From: DASWIG01 sp965371445 | GTDB taxonomy: Bacteria; Acidobacteriota; Thermoanaerobaculia; Multivoradales; J023 | DNA length: 13,903 nt | Direction: 5' to 3' | Assembly: GCA_965371445.1 (NCBI GenBank) | Contig: CBDUYN010000229.1 | Coordinates: 1 to 13,903 of the forward strand | In this document: positions 1 to 6,554 of the stretch, one piece after another | Numbering within the stretch: the first letter of the stretch is position 1 | Layout of the letters: each line of letters starts with the position of its first letter | Program-made: the position numbers and the translations under genes | Notes under the pieces: model-generated | The model's input: the letters and a program-made list of their open reading frames with translations, nothing else | Databases searched by the model: none | Told to the model about the DNA's origin: nothing

Positions 1-1
1 C

Positions 2-208
2 AAAGACTACGGCGAGGATCGCCTGGAGGGCGCTTGCCGCCGGGCGGTTGCGATCGACGGGGCAAGCTACAAGAGCCTGCGTTCGATCCTCCACCGAGGT
101 CTGGATCGACACCATGTAAAAAAAAGGGTTCGTGACAGCCTACCCTCGTCGCACGAGAACGTGCGTGGTGCCGCCTACTATCGGAGCCCGGGAGAAACCT
201 TATGTTGA
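2..208 (+). CDS. istA: IS21-family transposase IstA, C-terminal fragment (cut by window start)
   Basis: The reading frame entering at base 2 encodes the last 68 residues of an IS21 IstA transposase, the DDE recombinase that cuts and joins the element ends. Family hallmarks seen are the YGEDRLEGACRRAV stretch, the SYKSLRSILHRGLD stretch and the terminal HENVRGAAYY block, all typical of IstA tails. The stop (TGA, 206-208) overlaps the istB start ATG (202-204), the usual istA-istB arrangement. The upstream part lies outside the window, so whether istA is complete cannot be judged. Since istB directly behind it is broken, the element cannot be autonomous in its present form. Confidence 0.82.
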   Translation, partial: KDYGEDRLEGACRRAVAIDGASYKSLRSILHRGLDRHHVKKRVRDSLPSSHENVRGAAYYRSPGETLC

Positions 209-349
209 GCCATCCGACACTGATCTACTCCGTACTCTTCGCTTGGACGGCATGGCGCAAGCCTTCGCAGAGCAGTTTCTGTCGCTCGCCTCCTGCGACT
301 GGATAAGGCACCACAGAAACGTTCTGATCACCGGCCCGACAGGAGTCGT
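202..349 (+). pseudogene. istB: IS21 helper ATPase IstB, frameshifted and internally deleted remnant
   Basis: IstB is the AAA+ ATPase that assists IS21 transposition. The ATG at 202 gives MLSHPTL, the canonical IstB start. A one-base shift near 222 then moves the frame, which continues as DLLRTLRLDGMAQAFAEQ, again typical IstB N-terminus. Directly after this come LASCDWIRHHRNVLITGPTGV, which in intact IstB leads into the Walker A motif and lies much further along the protein. Some 70-80 codons are therefore missing internally. The Walker A GKT/GKS residues and everything after are absent, because the sequence changes near 345-350 into another transposase. It is clearly non-functional. Confidence 0.8.
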
Positions 350-592
350 CACTCGAACATCCGCAAACGTCTTCTGATTCATACCGCAGCATTCAATCTC
401 GGTCTCCTTCTGCGTCGGCAGCTCGGATGCGGGACGCCTTGGGGCCTCCGAGCCCTCTTTTCGTCACTCCGAGGGCCTGCCGGAGAGCTCTATTGGCTTT
501 TATGGCATTTGTGGCATCTCCTACGCACATATCGACGATTAGATGTACACATTCCTGAGACCAAGGCCTTGGCGCTGATGGAGGCGAGGTGA
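347..592 (+). pseudogene. Transposase C-terminal fragment (IS1182/IS4-like DDE family) fused behind istB
   Basis: In the frame ending at TGA 590-592 the sequence reads NIRKRLLIHTAAFNLGLLLR followed by RQLGCGTPWGLRALF. This is the well-known C-terminal block of DDE transposases in which a late helix (NI.KRLL.H.AAFNLGL..R) precedes a GTPR/GTPWGL segment. The tail of about 80 residues ends with LDVHIPETKALALMEAR. It has no start codon of its own and begins where istB homology stops, in a different frame, so it is the 3' end of another insertion sequence joined to the istB remnant. The family assignment (IS1182-like rather than another DDE group) is from pattern memory and is less sure than the identification as a transposase tail. 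Confidence 0.65.
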
Positions 593-872
593 ACGAGATC
601 ATAAGTGAATTTCGACTTCTGCCACGAGCTGCTAGCCCGACTTTCTGTGGTCGGTTTTGGCCCGGGAGCTCCGGCGACCGGTGCAACGCCTCGTGTCTGC
701 TTAGTTTCAGGTCGGCGCAAACCGTCTGCGCCAATCACCTATTGGGGCTCAGCCGCCGCCGGTGGCGGCGGTGCGGCGATCTCAGATCGACGCGTCCTAG
801 AAACAAGTCTGTGCCCTCATGGACGGCCCGGAAGGGCTGCCGTTCCCTCCTGACTCCACGGGATCCCATGAG
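593..872. other. Gene-free stretch between IS debris and tRNA remnant
   Basis: I see no supportable gene here. The short open frames on both strands have no recognisable motif or ribosome binding site. The first part is probably the 3' non-coding end of the transposase fragment's element. A perfect 8-bp inverted repeat, CCGCCGCC-GGT-GGCGGCGG, lies at 753-771. It has no T tract on either strand, so I do not call it a terminator. Confidence 0.5.
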
Positions 873-925
873 TGAAAATCCGGGTGTCGGTGGTTCAATT
901 CCGTCAATTCCGCCCCTGGGCACCA
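873..925 (+). pseudogene. tRNA-Phe(GAA) 3'-half remnant with duplicated T arm; possible attachment site
   Basis: From the anticodon onward the sequence matches a bacterial tRNA-Phe: T33, anticodon GAA (874-876), AA, 3' anticodon stem TCCGG, variable/T-stem region GTGTCGGTGG, T loop TTCAATT, 3' T stem CCGCC, acceptor strand CCTGGGC (915-921), discriminator A and encoded CCA (923-925). The 5' half is missing: bases before 873 do not pair with the anticodon stem and no matching acceptor strand GCCCAGG lies upstream. The nonamer TCAATTCCG occurs twice in tandem (895-903 and 904-912), adding 9 nt to the T arm, so this cannot fold as a normal tRNA. Integrases often target tRNA 3' ends, so an att relic is plausible beside the IS debris. 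Confidence 0.72.
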
Positions 926-953
926 TCTCTCCAAGCTCCCCCCCTCTCAAGGA

Positions 954-2120
954 TCACTTGCCGCAAACTCGGCCGAGCTGCGCCGCCGCCATGCCGGACT
1001 GGAAGCCCGCGCCCTGCGACAGGGTCGTCGTCACCCAGCCCTGGGCCAGGTTGTCGCCGTAGACGATGCCCTCGTGACGGAGGTTGAGCTTCACCCAGCC
1101 GGCACTGTAGGGGTTCGCGCCGTCGGCCGTCAGGTCATAGAGGTTCGACTGGCCCGGCAACTCGACCTCCGAGACGACTACGTTCTCCTCCTCGTCGAAG
1201 AAGAACACCCGAGCCGGCGGTAGCTGCGGCGCCTCGCCGCAGGTGAAAGGCGCCGCCACCTCGTCGCCTTCGCGCCAGACCAGAAGCCGGGTGGAGGCGA
1301 AATCGGAACCGCCGAAGCGGGACGCGAAGGCCGAGGAGAGGGCCTCGCGACGGTCGCTGCCGTCGGCGCCGACGTAGCGTCCGTAAAATGTGTGCTGGCC
1401 GGCCGGGACTTGGCGCCGCGCCTCAATGTGGACCGCCGAGTAGGCGCCCGCCGTACCCGCCGTACGGTCGGCGAGGACGTAGTCGCCCAGCAAGACGTTG
1501 TCCGAGCCCGCCACGGTGTCGAAGAACCCGGGCTCGTTCGGGAAGAAGAGCGCGCAGTCCTTGACCACGTCGATCGTCACGTAGCCGCGGGCGACGTTGT
1601 CGCCGTGGTCGTTGCCGGCACATTCGTCCGTCACCGGCGACGCCTGGCCTGTCAACCAGGCCTGCAGATGGTCCTTGAAGGACTGCGAGATCGCCGGACT
1701 GGGGTAGATCGGCGGATTACCGATGTCGGTGCCCGAGTTGCACGAGGGGAATTCGACCGCCGGCCCGGAGAGGCGACCGTGAGAGCTTACGCCGGCGCCC
1801 GTCGCCGGCAGGTTGCCGTTACACAGCATGTCGCCCATGTCGAAGCTCTGCACGTCGTAGCCGGTCAGGTAGATGTTGAAGTTGAGGGCCGCGACGCCCA
1901 GGTCCGACCACACGGTGACCAGCACCAAGGTCGACTCGGAAGACGCGTTGGTGACGGAGATCTCCGTCGTCCGGTTGCAATCGTCGAGATTCACCTCGAA
2001 GTAGGGGATGAGAAGGGTCGCCGCGGGGACTGTGTCCTGGGCGCAGACCGTGGCGCCAGCGGGCAGGGCGAGGACGCCGAGCAGAAGGAGGACGACGAGG
2101 GTGGAATGAATGGATCGCAT
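954..2120 (-). CDS. Secreted protein of unknown function (388 aa)
   Basis: Residues 1-23 or 1-27 form a Sec signal peptide: MRSIHS, a hydrophobic core VVLLLLGVLALP, and possible cleavage after AGA or VCA. There is no good lipobox. The mature part opens with TVPAATLLIPYFEVNLDDC, a start I associate with secreted proteins found repeatedly in Acidobacteriota. It continues with a beta-rich, Asn/Gly/Asp-rich chain containing cysteines (for example C26, C48) that could form disulfides. Two similar segments, DNVARGYVTIDVV and DNLAQGWVTTTL, suggest an internal duplication. I recognise no enzymatic motif and assign no function; an extracytoplasmic beta-sandwich is a guess. The start is supported by a GGAGA ribosome site about 9 nt upstream. 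The gene seems to stand alone. Confidence 0.85.
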   Translation of the reverse strand: MRSIHSTLVVLLLLGVLALPAGATVCAQDTVPAATLLIPYFEVNLDDCNRTTEISVTNASSESTLVLVTVWSDLGVAALNFNIYLTGYDVQSFDMGDMLCNGNLPATGAGVSSHGRLSGPAVEFPSCNSGTDIGNPPIYPSPAISQSFKDHLQAWLTGQASPVTDECAGNDHGDNVARGYVTIDVVKDCALFFPNEPGFFDTVAGSDNVLLGDYVLADRTAGTAGAYSAVHIEARRQVPAGQHTFYGRYVGADGSDRREALSSAFASRFGGSDFASTRLLVWREGDEVAAPFTCGEAPQLPPARVFFFDEEENVVVSEVELPGQSNLYDLTADGANPYSAGWVKLNLRHEGIVYGDNLAQGWVTTTLSQGAGFQSGMAAAQLGRVCGK

Positions 2121-2195
2121 GTTCTGGTCTCCGCGAAAGAGAGTTGAGCGTTGGTCGCCGGACTAGGGTGTGGCTTGGTTCGAAGAACTTAGAGG

Positions 2196-2223
2196 AAGAT
2201 AGCATTCAATGTCTTGGGGGCAA
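2196..2223 (-). promoter_or_regulatory. Possible sigma-70 promoter for the secreted protein gene
   Basis: On the minus strand TTGCCC (-35 like), a 16-nt spacer and TATCTT (-10 like) lie about 75 nt before the start codon of the 388-aa protein. Each hexamer matches four of six consensus bases, so support is weak. Confidence 0.25.
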
Positions 2224-2677
2224 TGGCTTTGGGGCGAACTACCTAAAATCAGGGACGAATGACGGAATCGGCACCTGGAGGGAGTCGTTCGAAGAGCTGT
2301 CCGGCCTCGAGCTTCACCCCTGTAGCGCGGAGGGCCGTCCCGACCTGCACAAGCTGTCGGCGGTGGACGGTGCCACCCATTTCTTCAAGAAATGCGTCCT
2401 ATTTCAATGGGAATGCCCGGAATCACGGGTCCGATTTCACGTCAGGCCGTCGTCACCCTCTCTACACGGTTCACTAGATACGACGACAGATGCTCCCAGC
2501 ACGGCCCGGATGAAGCTTGTGCAGCTGGGCCAGGAAGGTCGTCCGGGGGGGTCTCCTGGGCGAGGACGACGGTGGAGGTCAGGACGAGGAGCAGAGCAGG
2601 AAGTCGCAGGCAGCCATCCTATCCGCGATCGGGCTGGGTTTCCGGCCACGCCTCTAGGCTTCGCCGTGACACCCGGT
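2224..2677. other. Gene-free stretch with a vestigial signal-peptide frame
   Basis: No intact gene is supportable. On the minus strand, 2442-2618 is open for 59 codons and starts with a signal-peptide-like run, LRLPALLLVLTSTVVLAQ, followed by ETPPDDLPGP. A stop codon (TAG) sits immediately upstream, no ATG or GTG exists in that frame, and the chain ends after about 40 more residues. An ATG one frame away just upstream hints at a frameshifted start. It lies just downstream of the ABC permease remnant and shares its decay. Confidence 0.4.
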
Positions 2678-3150
2678 CTATTCCTCCTGCAGGGCCACTT
2701 TGGGATCCAGGCGTCCGGCGCGCCAGGCCGGCTGCCCGGCGGCCGCCAGGGCGATGAACGGCGAGCAACAGCGGGAACACCAGGAAGGTCCCCAGGTCAT
2801 GGGGCGCCACGCCATAGAGCAGGCTGGTCAAGAGCCGTGCCAGGGCGAGCGCCGCCGCCACCCCGAGCAGGATCCCCGCGGCCACGAGCTTGGAGGCTTC
2901 GCCCAGCACCAGCCGCACGATACCGTAGGCGGTCGCCCCCAACGCCATCCGGACGCCGAGCTCACGCCGGCGGTAGCTCACCGCACAGCTGATGACGCGG
3001 TAGATCCCGAGGCAGGCCAGGGCCAGCCGAAGAGGCTGAAGAGGCCCGCCATGCCACCATACAGTCGACTCTCGGAGAGCACGTAGGCGATCTGTCTATA
3101 CGGACGAGGCGCGATGAGCGTCGGGTTCAAAGACGGTGGTGTCCGTCGGA
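2678..3150 (-). pseudogene. FtsX/MacB-type ABC transporter permease, C-terminal fragment with two frameshifts
   Basis: Joining three minus-strand frames reconstructs the last part of an MacB/ADOP-like permease. QIAYVLSESRLYGGMAGLFS is followed, after a shift near 3025, by LALACLGIYRVISCAVSYRR. This continues as RELGVRMALGA, the membrane segments VLGEASKLVAAGILLG and FLVFPLLLA, and a second shift near 2755. The last part is IALAAAGQPAWRAGRLDP and KVALQEE, then TAG (2678-2680). The ELGVRMALGA coupling helix and the terminal RAGRLDPKVAL.E motif are family hallmarks. The N-terminal periplasmic domain is missing, and homology fades near 3150 (RTPPSLNPTL). With two frame breaks and no N-terminus it cannot encode a working subunit. 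Assembly or sequencing error could explain a single shift but not the missing N-terminus. Confidence 0.75.
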
Positions 3151-3260
3151 CTCGGCGTCGCTCTTGGATCCTGTAGTCGAGCTCGAGCTTTTCTCGGCAT
3201 CCGAGGTGATCGCCCGCTGCTGGTGTAGACTCGTTCTCGCAGCGAGACAAGGAGGCTCCC

Positions 3261-3913
3261 ATGTCCATACGGCCCGTCAAGCGGTTCCATAAGGCTCAGC
3301 CCACGATCGAGGGTGCCGGCGTGCATCTGCGCCGCGCCTTCGGATTCGGCGACACCCGGGACTTCGATCCCTTCCTGTTGCTGGACGACCTGCGCAACGA
3401 GCGGCCGGAGGACTACCTCGCCGGCTTCCCGTGGCACCCCCACCGGGGCATCGAGACCATCACCTACGTCCTCTCGGGGAACGTAGAGCACGCGGACAGC
3501 CTGGGGAACAAGGGCACGATCGGCGCGCGGCCGAGCCGATCTACCTCGACGTCAGCATCCCGCCGCGGACCAGGAAGAGCCTGCCCGTCGCGAATTCCCG
3601 CCACGCCTTCGCCTACGTGATCGCCGGCTCGGGCCGATTCACGGACGCCTCGCAGCCGCTGCCCGTCACGACCGAAAGCCTCGGGCCTCTCGACACCGTG
3701 GTTCCCGAAGAGGCCGACGACCGCTCGCTCATCGTGTTCGATTCCGGCGACGAAATCACGGTCCGGTCCGGGGAGGAAGGGATACGTTTCCTCCTGGTCT
3801 CGGGCAAGCCGATCCAGGAGCCGGTGGCCTGGCACGGCCCGGTCGTCATGAACACCCAGGAGGGGCTTCAGAAGGCCTTCGACGAGCTCCAGGCGGGGAC
3901 GTTTCTGACTAAA
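3261..3913 (+). pseudogene. Pirin-family cupin protein with internal deletion and frame change
   Basis: The gene has a strong Shine-Dalgarno (AAGGAGG, 3249-3255) and starts MSIRPVKR. Pirin hallmarks follow: IEGAGVHLRRAFGFGDT, FDPFLLLDD, and FPWHPHRGIETITYVL with the first two metal-binding histidines. At about 3520-3533 the frame jumps from NKGTIGA straight to EPIYLDVSIPP. Full-length pirins have roughly 70-80 residues between these points, including the IIHQEMP segment with the other His and Glu metal ligands. The second cupin domain continues in frame +2: HAFAYVIAGSG, SLIVFDSGDE, IRFLLVSGKP, EPVAWHGPVVMNTQE, ending near GTFLTK. The native stop is lost and the frame stays open to 4087. Pirins are iron-dependent cupins acting as quercetinases or regulators; this copy lacks half its metal site. 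Confidence 0.85.
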
Positions 3914-4021
3914 GCACCGCTAGCGAGGCTCGCGCCTCAGACCGATGTGCATGTCCCGCCTCCTCGCGGGTCCCTTGGCCCGGGGGGGTCGTGCGTCAGG
4001 GCTGAGCGCCAGGTACGAAGC

Positions 4022-4050
4022 TTGACACGTGGATACCGCTCCTGTACCCT
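4022..4050 (+). promoter_or_regulatory. Probable sigma-70 promoter of the TonB receptor operon
   Basis: A perfect -35 TTGACA (4022-4027), a 17-nt spacer and TACCCT (4045-4050), which keeps the key T, A and T, lie 33 nt upstream of the receptor start. Between them and the ATG is a strong Shine-Dalgarno, AGGGAGGT (4072-4079), with about 5 nt spacing. Confidence 0.5.
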
Positions 4051-4083
4051 TCGAACCACTCAACCACGCCAAGGGAGGTCCAC

Positions 4084-6534
4084 ATGACCACTAGGATTTA
4101 CCCGCATCTCAAGCGGTTCATTCTCGCCACTGCCAGCGCGCTTCCGCTGGTTGTCTTGTCGGCCACCGCCATGGCTCAAGAGACTCCCGAAACCGAGGAA
4201 GGCACTCTCATCATCGAGGAGATCACCGTCACCGCGGAGAAGCGCGAATCTACGGTCATGGACACGTCGTTGGCGGTATCAGCATTCGACCAGGGTGCGC
4301 TGGATCGTAGCGGCATCGAGAAGGCCGAGGATCTCACTCTGGTCGTTCCCAACTTCAAGTTCGGCGATCTCAACCTTGGATTCGGGGGTGCCCAGTTCAC
4401 CATTCGGGGTATCTCCAACGATGCCATCACCAATGATGGCGATCCGTCCATCGCCGTCTACCAGGGCGGCGTCTATCTGCCGCGGATCAGCAGCGGAAAC
4501 GCGCTGTTGTATGACCTGGAGCGGGTCGAAGTACTGCGTGGTCCGCAGGGCACGCTCTGGGGCCGCAACACTACCTCGGGCGCCATCAGCGTTATTCCCA
4601 AAGCTCCCGTCTTCGAGGCGGAGAGCGGCTTCGAAGTCGGCGTCGGTAGCGACAGCCTCATCGAGCTCAGAGGCGTCGTCAACGGGGTGTTGAGCGAAGA
4701 CAAACTGGCCGCGAGACTGGCCGTCTACTACGCCGAGAGGGACGGGCTGCGAGACAACGGCCCGGCGTCGGACGGTGACGACCTGAATGAGATTGCCGCA
4801 CGCGCGTCTTTCCTGTGGTTCCCGACCGAAGCGGTGTCGGTGTCGCTCACCGCCGACTACTTCGAGCAGACACCCAACGGTACGGTGATGGCATCGATCC
4901 CGTTCGACAGGCCCGACGATCCCACCCCGTTCCGGTACCCGTTTTCTCCGGACCCACAGGACTTTCCGCTGAACACCGACGCCGAGACCGACAACAACGA
5001 CTGGGGCGTCAAGGTCGAAATCGATTGGGATTTCGCCAGCACGACCTTGACCTCCATTCTTGGCTTTCGCGGCAATCAGCGCGGCAACGTCGTGGATCGT
5101 GATGGGACCGACCAGGTACCGAGGGCTGAAGATCTCTGTCGGTTCAGTGGACCGTTCACTGCCGGCTGTATCGCCCGGGCCACCCCCACCACTGGGAACT
5201 TTGCCGTCACCGATGTCGACTCTGAATCGACATCGCTCGAGCTTCGCTTGGCCTCCTCGGGCGATGGGCCGGTCAGCTGGATCACGGGTTTGTACTACTT
5301 CAAGGAGGAGCAGGACACGGAGTTCGACGCGTTCCTGGAGGGCCTGTCCGGGACTGGGTTCATCGCCCCGCTCCTTGGCGCACCGCCACCGCTGCTGGCG
5401 GGCCAGCCGGCCGTGCGGATCAACAGGTTCGACGACCAGACCCAGGAATCCAAGGCTGCCTTCGGCCAGGCAAGCTTCGCCTTCGGTTCGAGCGACCAGT
5501 TCAGTGTCACCGCCGGAGTCCGTTTCACCGAGGACGAGAAAGACGATGGAGACGGCTCCTACGTCGGTTTCACACTTGCTCCGTTGACCGCTCCGGCAAG
5601 GCTCGACAGCGGTCCGACCAGTATCATTCCCGGCGTGGCACCGGTTTGTACCGGCGGTGGCGTCACCATCTTCCGCTGCCAGTTGCGCAATCAGGAAGAT
5701 AGCTGGAGCAAGACCACCTGGAAATTGGGCCTGGATTGGCGACCCACGGACGACTGGCTGTTGTATGCATCAGCGGGCACCGGTTATCGGGCCGGCGGAT
5801 TCAACGACGCCAACAAGTATGACCCGGAAGAGCTCCTGGCCTATGAGTTTGGCGCCAAGGGAATTTCTCAAAACCGTAAGCTACAGACAGACTTCTCCGT
5901 CTTCTTTTATGACTTCACAGACCAGCAAGTCAGCCAGGTGGTCAACGCACAGATCATCACCCGAAATGCCGGGCAATCCACTATTCAGGGCGCCGAGCTG
6001 GTCATCAACTGGCTCCCAACCAAGCACACGCGTGTAGATGTCACGCTCGCTTACCTCGATGCCGAGTACGATCGATTCACGGACGTCGATGACCCGCAAT
6101 CGCCCGGTCAACAGCCCCTTGACCTGTCTGGCAACAGGCTGCCGAAATCCCCCGAGTGGTCGCTCAATATCGGCCTCGACCCCTACGTCTGGCACTTTGG
6201 AAGCGGTGCGAGCTTGACGCCGCGAGTCAATTTCCATTGGGAGGATGAATACTTTCTGCTGCCGTTCAACAATGTGCAGAATCTGCAGGATGATTACACC
6301 CGCACTGACTTGCGGCTGACCTACGAAAACGGTAAGGGCAACTGGGGCGTCAAAGCCTGGGTGACAAACATTGAGGACGATGACGTGTTGGGAGCCCAGT
6401 TCACGACACCGAACAATCTGCTCACACCGCCTCAGCTGGTCGGTTTGCCGCCGGGTCCGGGACGCCAGGAATTGTTGCTTGGTAGCTACCTACCCCCCAG
6501 GACCTTCGGAATTTCTTTGATCAGCAGATTCTAG
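4084..6534 (+). CDS. TonB-dependent outer-membrane receptor (816 aa)
   Basis: This is an outer-membrane gated beta-barrel that imports a ligand using energy from TonB-ExbBD. Residues 1-31 are a signal peptide (cleavage AMA|QE), followed by an acidic linker and a TonB-box-like EEITVTA (45-51). The plug domain follows, with FTIRGISNDA (105-114), DPSIAVYQGGVYL and VEVLRGPQGTLWGRNTTSGA (148-167), which is a textbook plug signature. The rest is a beta-barrel ending in Phe (LISRF), as outer-membrane barrels do. Cysteine pairs at 352/362 and 522/532 probably close extracellular loops by disulfides. The plug type resembles receptors common in proteobacterial catabolic clusters rather than classical siderophore receptors. 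It is the first gene of a likely operon with the ThDP enzyme 8-20 nt downstream, so its ligand may be that enzyme's substrate. The actual ligand cannot be read from the sequence. Confidence 0.95.
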   Translation: MTTRIYPHLKRFILATASALPLVVLSATAMAQETPETEEGTLIIEEITVTAEKRESTVMDTSLAVSAFDQGALDRSGIEKAEDLTLVVPNFKFGDLNLGFGGAQFTIRGISNDAITNDGDPSIAVYQGGVYLPRISSGNALLYDLERVEVLRGPQGTLWGRNTTSGAISVIPKAPVFEAESGFEVGVGSDSLIELRGVVNGVLSEDKLAARLAVYYAERDGLRDNGPASDGDDLNEIAARASFLWFPTEAVSVSLTADYFEQTPNGTVMASIPFDRPDDPTPFRYPFSPDPQDFPLNTDAETDNNDWGVKVEIDWDFASTTLTSILGFRGNQRGNVVDRDGTDQVPRAEDLCRFSGPFTAGCIARATPTTGNFAVTDVDSESTSLELRLASSGDGPVSWITGLYYFKEEQDTEFDAFLEGLSGTGFIAPLLGAPPPLLAGQPAVRINRFDDQTQESKAAFGQASFAFGSSDQFSVTAGVRFTEDEKDDGDGSYVGFTLAPLTAPARLDSGPTSIIPGVAPVCTGGGVTIFRCQLRNQEDSWSKTTWKLGLDWRPTDDWLLYASAGTGYRAGGFNDANKYDPEELLAYEFGAKGISQNRKLQTDFSVFFYDFTDQQVSQVVNAQIITRNAGQSTIQGAELVINWLPTKHTRVDVTLAYLDAEYDRFTDVDDPQSPGQQPLDLSGNRLPKSPEWSLNIGLDPYVWHFGSGASLTPRVNFHWEDEYFLLPFNNVQNLQDDYTRTDLRLTYENGKGNWGVKAWVTNIEDDDVLGAQFTTPNNLLTPPQLVGLPPGPGRQELLLGSYLPPRTFGISLISRF

Positions 6535-6554
6535 TTGTCCGAGTGGATTCAAGA

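Noticed and set aside
753..771. Terminator hairpin CCGCCGCC-GGT-GGCGGCGG
   Set aside because: It has no T tract on either side, and no gene ends directly before it on the relevant strand.
735..950. 71-codon minus-strand ORF containing GIEPPTPGFSLMGS
   Set aside because: This peptide is the antisense translation of the tRNA-Phe remnant, a known source of spurious annotated proteins.
1392..2147. 251-codon open frame on the plus strand
   Set aside because: It lies antisense within the secreted-protein gene, with Arg/Val-rich low-complexity content typical of a high-GC shadow frame.
4084..4087. Translational coupling of the pirin frame to the receptor through an ATGA overlap
   Set aside because: The pirin frame past 3913 is readthrough after loss of the native stop, and the receptor has its own promoter and strong Shine-Dalgarno, so the overlap is probably chance.
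6543..6554. GTG at 6543 as start of the ThDP enzyme
   Set aside because: It only adds four residues and has no better ribosome site than the ATG at 6555, so I kept the ATG, though neither start is well supported.
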